Assembly: GCF_003253705.1 (NCBI RefSeq)
Contig: NZ_QKYU01000016.1
Span: forward strand, 1-64,000
Reading direction: 5' to 3'
Length of the DNA stretch: 64,000 nt
Source of the DNA: Humitalea rosea
GTDB taxonomy: Bacteria; Pseudomonadota; Alphaproteobacteria; Acetobacterales; Acetobacteraceae
Of this stretch, positions 25,231-33,940 are shown one piece after another. Each line of letters opens with the position of its first letter. Position 1 is the stretch's first letter. Both the position numbers and the translations under genes were made by a program. The notes under the pieces are model-generated. The model did not search any database. It was not told the origin of the DNA and saw only the letters and a program-made list of their open reading frames with translations.

Positions 25231-26631
25231 TCAGACGGCGCGGCGCATCGCCGTCGGGTAGAGGCGCCCGTCCTGGGTCATCGTCTCCAGCACGAAGCCG
25301 CGGCCGCAGTCATGCAGCCCGCGATCCGGCGCCGCATCGGCGCTGGCCTCCAGCGCGCCCAGGCGCGGACGCCCGGCCATGCTGGGCGCGGTCAGCCCCA
25401 GCAGATGCAGCACGGTGGGCGCGATATCGGTCAGGTCCGCCGCCTGGCGCACCACCACCGCCTGGCGGATCGGCCCGCCCTGCATCACCAGCACCGTCGC
25501 CAGCTCCGCCCGGTGCAGCCCGCCATGCATGCCGCCGCCGACCGGCACATCCGGCCCGTCGAAGCCGCCGGTGCCGGCGTAGCCATGGGCATCCGGCCCC
25601 TCGGTGCCGGCGAAGGTCATCATGATATCGGCCGAGCGGGCATGGGCCGAGCCCAGCAGCGCCAGCGGCTCGGCGCCCGGGAAGGGTTCTCGCGCGAATA
25701 GCGCGCCGCACCAGGGCTGCGCCCCGAGCCAGGCCGCGACCTGGCCCACATCCCCTGGATTGCGGAACCACAGCCCGGGTGCCGCGCCGGGGGCGACGGC
25801 GATATCGCCGTCCTCAAACGTCTCGGCGGCGGGGAAGCCCGCCTCCCGCAGCGCCGCGGCGACCGACAGCTTGGTGGTCCCGGTGACATGGCCGTGGTCG
25901 GACAGCACCATGACCACGATATCGGCGGCGTCCGGCTGCGCATCGCGCCAGTCCAGCACCCGGCCGACGGTGCGATCGGCGCAGGCCAGCGCCTCCAGCG
26001 TCTCGGGGCTGGAGAGGGTGCGATAGTGAAAACTCACATCCGGCTCCGAGCACCAGAGCAGCGCCACATCCGGGCGCATCTCGTCCAGCACCACATCGGT
26101 CAGCACCTGGGCCGCGAAATCGCAGCGCGGGATGTTGGGCACGCCGGCCGGGGGCGTCTCGCCCAGGCGGGCGCGGACCAGAGCGGCGGCCTCGCCGGCC
26201 GTGTCCTCGACATTCCAGCGGAAGGCGCCGAGCGGCCCCGCCATCGGGTGCAGCGCCACCGCCGCCCCCGGTGTGCCAGCCGAGACCAGCGCGAAGCTGC
26301 GGCCATTCGCCGCCAGGATCTCGCCCAGCGAGGGCCGTTGCAGCGGCGAGCCGCCGGGCGGGGCCAGCAGCGCGATATCGGCCAGATGCTTGGTGCGGAT
26401 CAGCTTGGGCGAGATCTCCGGGGCATAGAAGGTATTGGCCACCATCCCATGCTCGCCCGGCCGGCAGCCGGTGCTGAAGGAGGGGGTGGCGCAGCGTGTC
26501 TCCGAGGGGAAGACGCTGCGGCTATCGGCGAAGCGTGCCCCTTCGGCCGCCAGCCGCGACAGGCGCGGCATGGTCTGGGGTTGCACGAGGTCGGGGCGGA
26601 GCCCGTCGAGGGCGATGAGGATGAGTCGCAT
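25231..26631 (-). CDS. Alkaline-phosphatase-superfamily phosphodiesterase (NPP-like)
   Basis: 466 aa. LIALDGLRPD at the N-terminus holds the first metal-binding Asp. FPSETRCATPSFSTG places a Thr at the nucleophile position used by nucleotide pyrophosphatase/phosphodiesterases. LWCSEPDVSFHY and MVLSDHGHVTG carry further metal ligands, and GGGMHGGLH is near the C-terminus. It should hydrolyse phosphodiesters or related esters. No signal peptide is visible. It is convergent with the importer and phosphonate-monoester-hydrolase operon, and a shared organophosphorus role is inferred. Confidence 0.9.
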   Translation of the reverse strand: MRLILIALDGLRPDLVQPQTMPRLSRLAAEGARFADSRSVFPSETRCATPSFSTGCRPGEHGMVANTFYAPEISPKLIRTKHLADIALLAPPGGSPLQRPSLGEILAANGRSFALVSAGTPGAAVALHPMAGPLGAFRWNVEDTAGEAAALVRARLGETPPAGVPNIPRCDFAAQVLTDVVLDEMRPDVALLWCSEPDVSFHYRTLSSPETLEALACADRTVGRVLDWRDAQPDAADIVVMVLSDHGHVTGTTKLSVAAALREAGFPAAETFEDGDIAVAPGAAPGLWFRNPGDVGQVAAWLGAQPWCGALFAREPFPGAEPLALLGSAHARSADIMMTFAGTEGPDAHGYAGTGGFDGPDVPVGGGMHGGLHRAELATVLVMQGGPIRQAVVVRQAADLTDIAPTVLHLLGLTAPSMAGRPRLGALEASADAAPDRGLHDCGRGFVLETMTQDGRLYPTAMRRAV

Positions 26632-26793
26632 CCCTTCCCCTTGCGGCAGCGCAAGGCGCCCCGCCAGTGGGCCCGCCAGATTGTCAAGAAACGGTAAGGG
26701 GGCATGCGCCCTTCAGGATGCGGGCAAGACACCCCATCCTCTGGGCGCCTATACGGGGCGCCTGGGCCGCAAGAACCGGAAGGGAAGGCAGGC

Positions 26794-27996
26794 ATGGACT
26801 ACGAGGCCTTTTTCACGGCGCAACTCGATGATCTGCGTCGCGAGGGCCGCTACCGGGTCTTCGCCGATCTGGAGCGCAAAGCCGGCGCCTTCCCCCGCGC
26901 GACCCGCCATGCCGGCGGCGAGGTGACGGTCTGGTGCTCCAACGACTACCTCGGCATGGGCCAGCACCCGGATGTGCTGGCGGCGATGCATGAGGCGCTG
27001 GACCGCTGCGGCGCCGGCGCCGGCGGCACCCGCAACATCGCCGGCACCAACCACTACCATGTGGTGCTGGAGCAGGAACTGGCCGATCTGCATGGCGCGG
27101 AGGCGGCGCTGCTGTTCAACTCCGGCTACATGTCCAACTGGGCGAGCCTCGACACCTTGGCCTCCCGCCTGCCGGGCTGCGTCGTGCTGTCCGATGCGCT
27201 GAACCATGCCTCGATGATCGAGGGCATCCGCCACAGCCGCGCCGAGCGGCAGATCTGGGCGCATAACGACCTTGGCGACCTGCGGCGGAAGCTGGCGGCC
27301 ATCGCGCCGGGGCGGCCCAAGCTGATCGCCTTCGAATCCGTCTATTCCATGGATGGCGACATCGCCCCGATCGCCGCCATCTGCGACCTCGCGGATGAAT
27401 TCGGCGCCATGACCTACCTCGATGAGGTGCATGCGGTCGGCCTCTACGGCCCCCGTGGCGGCGGCATTTCCGAACGCGAGGGCCTGGCGCGGCGCCTGAC
27501 CGTGATCGAGGGCACGCTGGCCAAGGGCTTTGGCGTCGTCGGCGGCTATATCGCCGGCTCGCACGCGATGTGCGACTTCATCCGCAGCTTCGCTTCCGGC
27601 TTCATCTTCACGACCTCGATGCCGCCCGCCTGCGCGGCGGCGGCCATCGCCAGCATCCGCCACCTCAAGGCCAGCGGCACCGAGCGGGCGATGATGCATG
27701 AGAATGTGGCGCTGCTGCGGGCCAGGCTCACCGCCGCCGGGCTGCCGCATCTGGCGAACCCCAGCCATATCGTGCCGGTGATGGTCGGCGATCCGGTGCA
27801 GTGCAAGCACATCAGCGACCGGCTGCTGGAGGAGTACGGCGTCTATGTGCAGCCCATCAACTACCCGACCGTGCCGCGCGGGACGGAACGGCTGCGGCTG
27901 ACGCCCTCGCCGCTGCATGGGGCGGCGGATATCGAGCATCTGGTCGGCGCCCTGTCGGCGATCTGGTCGGATCTGAGCCTGAAACGCGCCGCCTGA
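26794..27996 (+). CDS. hemA: 5-aminolevulinate synthase
   Basis: 400 aa. The ATG at 26794 follows GGAAGGGAAGGCAGG. It condenses glycine with succinyl-CoA, the first step of haem synthesis in alphaproteobacteria (C4 route). Motifs: [46 protein letters not shown], and the PLP lysine K244 in [14 protein letters not shown]. Length and the position of the lysine match the enzyme rather than the related KBL or BioF, which lack the SNDYLGM plus NIAGTNHYH combination. It stands alone, divergent from the phosphodiesterase gene, with 162 bp for its promoter, in which I see no clear FNR or other operator. Confidence 0.95.
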   Translation: MDYEAFFTAQLDDLRREGRYRVFADLERKAGAFPRATRHAGGEVTVWCSNDYLGMGQHPDVLAAMHEALDRCGAGAGGTRNIAGTNHYHVVLEQELADLHGAEAALLFNSGYMSNWASLDTLASRLPGCVVLSDALNHASMIEGIRHSRAERQIWAHNDLGDLRRKLAAIAPGRPKLIAFESVYSMDGDIAPIAAICDLADEFGAMTYLDEVHAVGLYGPRGGGISEREGLARRLTVIEGTLAKGFGVVGGYIAGSHAMCDFIRSFASGFIFTTSMPPACAAAAIASIRHLKASGTERAMMHENVALLRARLTAAGLPHLANPSHIVPVMVGDPVQCKHISDRLLEEYGVYVQPINYPTVPRGTERLRLTPSPLHGAADIEHLVGALSAIWSDLSLKRAA

Positions 27997-28089
27997 CGCC
28001 TGAAACCGGCCGGGGAAGGCGCGTTGCCCCGGCCAGAGCCCCTCCAGCAGGGCGAAGCCCGCCCGCTGTTTCCGTCGCAAAGGGCTTTT

Positions 28090-28179
28090 CTACCCCAGCG
28101 CGATCCGCGCGATCTGGATCAGCGCCGAGATCACCAGCAGCACCAGCGCGATCCGGCCGAGCACATGGGGCGAGGGCAT
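28090..28179 (-). CDS. 29-aa single-helix membrane peptide downstream of marR
   Basis: The ATG at 28179 is two bases after the marR stop and reads MPSPHVLGRIALVLLVISAL followed by IQIARIALG. The peptide is a single hydrophobic helix with two arginines. The tight junction suggests translation coupled to marR. Too short for family assignment. Coding is supported by position, a clean start and stop and an amphipathic-to-hydrophobic profile, not by homology. Confidence 0.45.
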   Translation of the reverse strand: MPSPHVLGRIALVLLVISALIQIARIALG

Positions 28180-28181
28180 GT

Positions 28182-28631
28182 TCAGGCCCCGCTCCGGTCG
28201 ATCAGCCCGCGTAGCAGCGCCCGCATCGTCCCCGCCTGGTCATCCGGCATGGCGGCGGTCAGCTCCGCCTCATGGGCGCGGGCGGCCTCGGTCAACTCGG
28301 CCGCGATCGCCGCACCGCGCGGGGTCAGCCCGACGCGCACGATGCGGCGGTCGCCGGGCTCGGCGTGCCGCTCCACCAGCCCTTCCAGGGCCATGCGGCC
28401 GATGAGCTTGGTCATGGTCGGCTGCTGCATCAGGCAGGCCGCGGCCAATGTCCCCACCGCCTCACCGCTGCTCCCCGAAAGGCTGGCCAGCACCCGCCAT
28501 TCCACGACGCCGATGCCCTGGGCCTTCAGCCGGGCATGGAATTCGGAGGAGACGGCGTGGCTCGCCCGGGCCAGGAGGTAGGGCAAATACCCGTCGATGA
28601 AGCGGGGCTCGGGGGAGGGGTCGCATGCCAT
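28182..28631 (-). CDS. MarR-family transcriptional regulator
   Basis: 149 aa. The winged-helix core reads VVEWRVLASLSGSSGEAVGTLAAACLMQQPTMTKLIGRM, followed by the wing ERHAEPGDRRIVRVGLTPRG, the most conserved MarR stretch. The gene is divergent from the NicX-like operon with 80 bp between the starts, the usual arrangement for a repressor of that operon. NicR, the regulator of nicotinate degradation, is also a MarR protein (family knowledge). The ligand here is unknown. Confidence 0.93.
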   Translation of the reverse strand: MACDPSPEPRFIDGYLPYLLARASHAVSSEFHARLKAQGIGVVEWRVLASLSGSSGEAVGTLAAACLMQQPTMTKLIGRMALEGLVERHAEPGDRRIVRVGLTPRGAAIAAELTEAARAHEAELTAAMPDDQAGTMRALLRGLIDRSGA

Positions 28632-28711
28632 GGCGCGAACGGTAGGACAGGCGGCAGGGCCGCGTCATCCCATGCCTTTTCATGCAACCGGGGCCGTGGT
28701 GACATGGGCGG

Positions 28712-29746
28712 ATGTTGACCGATCGCATAGAGGCCCCCTGGCTTGACGCCTTCGAGGCCGTGTTCCGCCTCTGCGCCGCCGCCCCGGGGGAGGCCGTCTG
28801 CCTGCTGGCGGAGAGCCAGTCGCGGCCCATCAACCTGGCGCTGGCCGAACTCGCCTTGCTGCGCCTCGGCTGCCGGCCCTTCCGCTGCATCCTGCCCAGC
28901 CCCGCGCCCACCGGGCCGGTGCCGCTGCGCTCGACCGGGGCCAGCCGGGCGCTGGCGGGGCATCCGGCGGTGCTGGCCGCACTCGCGGCGTCGTCCTTCA
29001 TCGTGGATCTGACCGTGGAGGGGCTGCTGCACGCACCCGAACTGCCCGGCCTCCTCAAGGCCGGGTCCCGCGTGCTGATGGTCAGCAACGAACACCCCGA
29101 GGCGCTGACCCGGCTGGTGCCGCGGCCCGAGGATATGGCGGCGGTGAAACAGGGGGTGAAGCAGGCCCGCGCCGCGCAGGCGATGACCGTGACCAGCCCC
29201 GCCGGGACCGACCTCACGGCGCGCATGGCGGGGGCGGCGGTCGCCGGTGTCTGGGGCTGGACCGATCGGGCCGGGACCATCGCGCATTGGCCGGGCGGGG
29301 TGGTCGTGGCCTTCCCCGCGGCGGGGACGGTGAATGGCACGCTGGTGCTGGCGGCGGGGGATGTGAACCTGACCTTCAAGCGGTATCTCGCCGCCGACAT
29401 CCGCCTGACCATCGCCGAGGACCACATCTCTGCCATCGAGGGCCGTGGCGCCGATGCCGAGATGATGCGCCGGACCCTCGCCGCCTGGGGCGACCGCGCC
29501 GCCTATGCCGTCTCCCACCTCGGCTGGGGCACCAATCCCCGGGCGAGGTATGAGGCGTTGTCGATGTATGCGACGGATGACACCAACGGCACCGAGTTGC
29601 GGGCGGTGGCGGGGAATTTCCTGTTCTCGACCGGGGCCAATGAATTCGCCGGGCGTTTTTCCGAAGGCCATTTCGACATTCCCTGTTTCGGGACGACCAT
29701 CGCGCTCGATGGCGTGGCGGTCGTGCGCGACGGGGTGCTGCTGTGA
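28712..29746 (+). CDS. NicX-like 2,5-dihydroxypyridine 5,6-dioxygenase family protein
   Basis: 344 aa. The C-terminal half resembles NicX of Pseudomonas putida: SHLGWGTNPRARYEAL, AGNFLFSTGANEFAG, and GHFDIPCFGTTIALDG. The iron ligands I recall for NicX (two His and one Asp) have counterparts at His269, His320 and Asp322. NicX opens the pyridine ring of 2,5-dihydroxypyridine to N-formylmaleamate. The fold is related to M29 aminopeptidases, which is the main alternative annotation. The gene starts a five-gene operon in which each gene overlaps the next by 4 nt. The N-terminal half is more divergent, so the substrate may not be 2,5-dihydroxypyridine. Confidence 0.75.
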   Translation: MLTDRIEAPWLDAFEAVFRLCAAAPGEAVCLLAESQSRPINLALAELALLRLGCRPFRCILPSPAPTGPVPLRSTGASRALAGHPAVLAALAASSFIVDLTVEGLLHAPELPGLLKAGSRVLMVSNEHPEALTRLVPRPEDMAAVKQGVKQARAAQAMTVTSPAGTDLTARMAGAAVAGVWGWTDRAGTIAHWPGGVVVAFPAAGTVNGTLVLAAGDVNLTFKRYLAADIRLTIAEDHISAIEGRGADAEMMRRTLAAWGDRAAYAVSHLGWGTNPRARYEALSMYATDDTNGTELRAVAGNFLFSTGANEFAGRFSEGHFDIPCFGTTIALDGVAVVRDGVLL

Positions 29747-30501
29747 TCGTCGAGGCCGGGCAGGGGCCCGCCGTGCTGCTGCTGCACGGGATCGGCGGGC
29801 GCGCCAGCCTGTGGCAGGCGAGCCTGGACGCGCTCTCCCCCCGCTACCGGGCGGTGGCGCTGGACATGCCCGGCTATGATGGCGGGGCGGTGCCCGACCC
29901 CTTCACCTTCCCGGTGCTGGCGGCCGAGGCGATCGCGGCGATGGACCGGCTGGGCATACCGGCCGCGCATGTGATCGGCCATTCGATGGGGGGAATGCTG
30001 GCGCTGGAACTGGCCGCCGCCCATCCGGGCCGGGTGCTGTCGCTGGTGCTGGCGGCGACCTCGGCGGCCTTCGGCAGCCGTGACCCCGCCTTTCGCGAAA
30101 CCTTCCTGGCCGCGCGCCAAAAACCGCTGGATGAGGGGCGCGGCATGGCCGGCGTTGCCTCCGACCTGGTGCCGGGCATGGCGGGGCCCGCGGCCGATCC
30201 GGCGGCGGTGCCGGCGGCGATGGCGGCCATGGGATCGGTGCCGGAGGCCGCCTATCGCGCCGCTTTGCGCTGCCTCACCGGGTTTGACCGCGCCGCCGCC
30301 CTGGCCGGGCTTGCGATGCCCACCCTGGTCCTGGCGGGGGAGGCGGATGCGACCGCGCCGCCGCGCGGCATGGCGCGGATGGCCGCCGCCATCCCGGGCG
30401 CCCGCTTCGCCACCCTGCCCGGTGTCGGCCATCTGCTGCCGCTGGAGGCGCCGGACGCCTTCCATGCGGACGTCCTGGCCTTCCTGGAGGCGCAGCGGTG
30501 A
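29743..30501 (+). CDS. Alpha/beta-fold hydrolase
   Basis: 252 aa with a GTG start overlapping the previous stop (GTGA). LLLHGIGGRASLW is the oxyanion loop, GHSMGG carries nucleophile Ser81, GEADATAPP the acid and PGVGHLLPLE the His230. In the nic pathway the product of NicX is deformylated by NicD, a hydrolase of this family, so a deformylase or C-C hydrolase acting on the ring-opened product fits the position (inference). Confidence 0.9.
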   Translation: MIVEAGQGPAVLLLHGIGGRASLWQASLDALSPRYRAVALDMPGYDGGAVPDPFTFPVLAAEAIAAMDRLGIPAAHVIGHSMGGMLALELAAAHPGRVLSLVLAATSAAFGSRDPAFRETFLAARQKPLDEGRGMAGVASDLVPGMAGPAADPAAVPAAMAAMGSVPEAAYRAALRCLTGFDRAAALAGLAMPTLVLAGEADATAPPRGMARMAAAIPGARFATLPGVGHLLPLEAPDAFHADVLAFLEAQR

Positions 30502-31151
30502 GCGAGCCCCGGCTGCATTGGCTGGAGGCGGCGGGCGGCCTGCAACGCTGGCGCCGCCCGATCGAGGCCGAGGTCGCGGGCGGCTGGGATGCCGCCAGCG
30601 CCCATGCGACCCTGCCGGTGATGGACCTGCTGATCCAGCGGGTGCCGCAGGCGGGCATCCCGGAACTCGGCATGGTGGGGAATGCCCACCGCCCCCATTG
30701 CTTCAGCCTGACCCTGGACCCGGACAACCCGGCCTTCATCGAGGCCCTGGCCGGCGGTGCCCTGCGGCGGCTGGTGGTGCATGAGATCGGCCATTGCCTG
30801 CGCTTCGCCGCCGCGGGCTACGACCACACCTTGGGCGATGCGCTGGTGAGCGAGGGGCTCTGCGGGCATTTCGTGCACCAATGCCTGGGCACGCCGCCCG
30901 AGCCCTGGGAAAGCGCCCTGACCCCGGAACAGATGGAGGAATGGCTGCCCCGCGCGCATGCGGCCGAGGCCACCCGCCACGACCACCCCGCCTGGTTTTT
31001 TGGTCGCGGACGCGGCGCGGCGCCGCGATGGGCGGGGTATACGCTCGGTTTCTTGCTGGTCGGGCGCTATCTGGCCGCCAATCCGGAGGCCCGGGCCTCC
31101 GCGCTGCTCGGCATGCATGCCGCGCGGCTGCTGCGGGATGCCTGGCCGTGA
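30498..31151 (+). CDS. Predicted Zn-dependent protease, DUF2268-like
   Basis: 217 aa, GTG start overlapping the preceding stop. It carries RRLVVHEIGHCLRF with the zinc motif H95-E96-x-x-H99, and Glu119 in the downstream SEGLCGHF as a likely third ligand. This matches the DUF2268 putative metallopeptidase pattern. No signal peptide. A protease is unexpected inside a ring-cleavage and CoA operon; it might act as an amidase on a pathway intermediate, but that is speculation. Confidence 0.75.
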   Translation: MSEPRLHWLEAAGGLQRWRRPIEAEVAGGWDAASAHATLPVMDLLIQRVPQAGIPELGMVGNAHRPHCFSLTLDPDNPAFIEALAGGALRRLVVHEIGHCLRFAAAGYDHTLGDALVSEGLCGHFVHQCLGTPPEPWESALTPEQMEEWLPRAHAAEATRHDHPAWFFGRGRGAAPRWAGYTLGFLLVGRYLAANPEARASALLGMHAARLLRDAWP

Positions 31152-32389
31152 CGGCGCCGCTCTTCGCCCCCGGCGCCTTCCGGCTGACGCCCCAGGAAGC
31201 CGATCTGACCGCCCGCGCCCGCGAGTTCGGCACCCGTATCCTGGCCCCGCGCGCCGCGCGCTGGGACCGCGAGGCGAGCTTCCCCGCCGAAAACTACGCC
31301 GACATGCATCGCGAGGGCTGGCTCGGCATCTGCATCCCCGCGGCGGAGGGCGGCATGGGGGCGGATTTCCGCGCCTATTGCCTGGTCGCGGCGGAATTCG
31401 GCCGTTTCTGCGGCGCCACCGCGCTCACCTGGAACATGCATGTCTGCAGCACGCTCTGGAGCGGGCCGCTGACCGACGACCTGGAGATGGAGGCCGAAAC
31501 GCGCGCCACCCATCGCGCCCGGCGCTCGGCGCATTACGCCGGCATCCTGGGCCAGGGGCTGATCTACTCCCAACCCTTCTCCGAGGGCGGGGCTGCGGCG
31601 GCAGGGGGCGTCGCCTTCGGCACCACCGCGCGCCGGGTGCCCGGCGGGTTCCTCGTGAATGGGCGGAAGATCTTCGCCTCCCTCTCCGGCCATGCCCATC
31701 GCTACGGCATCCTGGCGACCGAGGCTCGCGAGGGCCAGAATGCCTCCCGCCGCGACACGCTGTATCTGGCGGTGCCGGCGGATGCGCCGGGGGTCTCCGT
31801 GACCGGCGATTGGGACCCCTTGGGGATGCGCGGCACCGTCAGCCGCACTCTGGTGTTCGAGGATGTCTTTGTCGCCGAGGCGGCCGCGCTGATGCCCGCC
31901 GGCCTCTACTTCCAGGCCGCCAGCCGCTGGCCGCACATGTTCCTGACCCTGTCGCCGACCTACATGGGCCTCGCCCAGGCGGCCTACGACTTCTGCGTCC
32001 GCTATTTGCGCGGCGAACAGCCCGGCACACCCCCGGTGAAACGCCGCCAATACCCCACGAAACAGATCGCGGTCGCCCAGATGCATGTCATGCTGGAACA
32101 AACCAAAGCGATCTGGTTCCAGGCCATCACCGAGGCCGGGCCCGATCCGTCCAAGGAGGGGGTCATGCGGGCCTATGCCGCCCAGTACAGCGTCATGGAA
32201 AACGCGAACGCCATCGCCACCCTCGCGCTGCGCACCTGCGGCGGCCAGGCCATGCTGAAGTCCCTGGCCCTCGAACGCATCTACCGCGACAGCCGTTGCG
32301 GCGCGCTGATGCTGCCCTGGACCGCCGAGCTTTGCCTGGACCGGCTGGGGCGGGACGCGCTGTACGAACGCGGCGAGACCGACACATGA
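31148..32389 (+). CDS. Acyl-CoA dehydrogenase family flavoprotein
   Basis: 413 aa from a GTG at 31148 (GTGA overlap). The family layout is visible: an alpha-helical N-domain (TPQEADLTARAREFGTRILAPRA), a beta-domain FAD region (YSQPFSEGGAAAAGGVAFGTTARRV, then GGFLVNGRKIFASLSGHAHRY), and a C-terminal helical domain ending LRTCGGQAMLKSLALERIYRDSRCGALM. It should oxidise a CoA ester, probably the one made by the next gene's ligase, and needs an electron-transfer flavoprotein encoded elsewhere. Confidence 0.93.
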   Translation: MTAPLFAPGAFRLTPQEADLTARAREFGTRILAPRAARWDREASFPAENYADMHREGWLGICIPAAEGGMGADFRAYCLVAAEFGRFCGATALTWNMHVCSTLWSGPLTDDLEMEAETRATHRARRSAHYAGILGQGLIYSQPFSEGGAAAAGGVAFGTTARRVPGGFLVNGRKIFASLSGHAHRYGILATEAREGQNASRRDTLYLAVPADAPGVSVTGDWDPLGMRGTVSRTLVFEDVFVAEAAALMPAGLYFQAASRWPHMFLTLSPTYMGLAQAAYDFCVRYLRGEQPGTPPVKRRQYPTKQIAVAQMHVMLEQTKAIWFQAITEAGPDPSKEGVMRAYAAQYSVMENANAIATLALRTCGGQAMLKSLALERIYRDSRCGALMLPWTAELCLDRLGRDALYERGETDT

Positions 32390-33864
32390 CGCCCAGCACC
32401 CTGCCCGCCTGGTTCCGCCAGGGGAGCGGCTGCCGCCTCACCTCCGGGGAGACGGATTGGGACCGCGAGGATCTGGTCGGTGCCTCGTTGGAGGTCGCGG
32501 ACCGGCTGCGGGCCGAGGGGCTGGTCGTGGGCGACCGGGTCGGCTGGATCGGGCTGAACGATGTCTGGATGATCGCGGCCCTGCTGGCCTGCGCCCGGGC
32601 GGGGATGGTGCTGGTGCCGCTGAACTGGCGGCTGGCGCCGGAGGAGCTGGCCTGGATCGCCGCCGATGCCGATCTGCGGCTGGTGTTCCGCGGCGCCGGC
32701 GTTGCCGCGCCCCGCGCCTGGCTGCCGCAATCGGTGGCGCTGGTCCCCGCCGATCTGTCGGATATCGAGCTGGAGGCCCTGGGCGGGCCGCAGATCGGCG
32801 CCGGCGAGGAGCAGGCCGAGGCGCCCTTGCTGCTGGTCTATACCAGCGGCACCAGCGGCCGGCCGAAGGGCGTGATCCTGACCCAATCGGCGGTGGTCGC
32901 GAATATCCGCAATGCCATCGGGCTGTTCGGCCTGACGCCGGACGACCATGTGCTGACCGTGCTGCCGATGTTCCATGTCGGTGGCCTGTGCATCCAGACC
33001 CTGCCCACGCTCTGCGCCGGGGGGTGGGTCACGCTGCTGCCGCGGTTCGAGCCGGCGGCGTTCTTCGAGGCGCTGGCCCGCGACCGCCCGAGCCTGACCC
33101 TGCTGGTGCCCGCGGTGATGCGGGCCCTGGTGCAGAGCCAGGGCTGGCCGGGTGCCGATCTGAGCTGCCTGCGCGCGGTGGGGGCCGGCTCGTCGGAGGT
33201 GCCGGCCGATATGATCGAGGCCTTCCAGTCGCGCGGCGTGCCGGTGCAGCAGGTCTATGGCGCCACCGAAGCCGGCCCCATCGCCATCGCCCAGAGCATC
33301 GCCGAGGCCTGGGCCGCGGCGGGCTCCATCGGCCGGCCGATCTGCGAGGCGCGGGTGGTGGCCCCCGATGGCACCCCCCTGCCGCCGGGTGCGACCGGGG
33401 AGATCGAGCTGCGCGGCCCCAACCTGCTCTCGGGCTATTGGGGGCAGGAGCCGGCGGCGACCAGCGCGGAGGGCTGGTTCCGCACCGGCGATGTCGGGCA
33501 TTTCGATGCCGATGGCCGCTGGTGGTTCACCGACCGGCTGGGCAATGTGATCGTCTCGGGGGGTGAGAACATCTACCCGGCCGAGGTGGAGCGGGTGCTC
33601 GCCACCGCACCGGGGGTGCTGGAGGGCGCCGTCTGCGGCCGCCCCGATCTGAAATGGGGGGAGGTGCCGGTCGCGGTGGTGGTGCCGGGGCCCGGATTTG
33701 ACGCCGCCGCCGTCCTCAGCCACTTCGAGGGCAAGCTGGCGCGGTTCAAAAAGCCCCGGGATGTGGTCGCGGTGGCTTCGCTGCCGCGCAACGCCCTGGG
33801 AAAGGTCGTGCTCGCCGAGCTGCGTGCGCTTGCTGGCGGTTGCCGGGCGACCGGCGGCTGTTAG
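32386..33864 (+). CDS. AMP-forming acyl-CoA synthetase
   Basis: 492 aa, ATG start overlapping the dehydrogenase stop by 4 nt. The ATP-binding loop reads LLLVYTSGTSGRPKGVILT. The A5 motif is QQVYGATEAG, A7 is WFRTGDVGHFDADGRWWF, A8 is GNVIVSGGENIYPAEVE, and A10 LPRNALGKVV ends the chain. It activates a carboxylic acid to its CoA ester. It is the last gene of the operon. The next gene, dnaN, starts 77 bp downstream and has its own ribosome-binding site. Confidence 0.94.
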   Translation: MTPSTLPAWFRQGSGCRLTSGETDWDREDLVGASLEVADRLRAEGLVVGDRVGWIGLNDVWMIAALLACARAGMVLVPLNWRLAPEELAWIAADADLRLVFRGAGVAAPRAWLPQSVALVPADLSDIELEALGGPQIGAGEEQAEAPLLLVYTSGTSGRPKGVILTQSAVVANIRNAIGLFGLTPDDHVLTVLPMFHVGGLCIQTLPTLCAGGWVTLLPRFEPAAFFEALARDRPSLTLLVPAVMRALVQSQGWPGADLSCLRAVGAGSSEVPADMIEAFQSRGVPVQQVYGATEAGPIAIAQSIAEAWAAAGSIGRPICEARVVAPDGTPLPPGATGEIELRGPNLLSGYWGQEPAATSAEGWFRTGDVGHFDADGRWWFTDRLGNVIVSGGENIYPAEVERVLATAPGVLEGAVCGRPDLKWGEVPVAVVVPGPGFDAAAVLSHFEGKLARFKKPRDVVAVASLPRNALGKVVLAELRALAGGCRATGGC

Positions 33865-33940
33865 ATTGCGCCCAGCGAATCGTGGCGCCGGTGTGTAAAC
33901 AGGGCCACGCATTTCGATTTTGGCACGTAGGAGCAGGGCG

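Noticed and set aside
33865-33940. TGTGTAAACA as a DnaA box before dnaN, and thus an origin
   Set aside because: It differs from the consensus at about three positions, stands alone, and no AT-rich unwinding region or dnaA gene is present.
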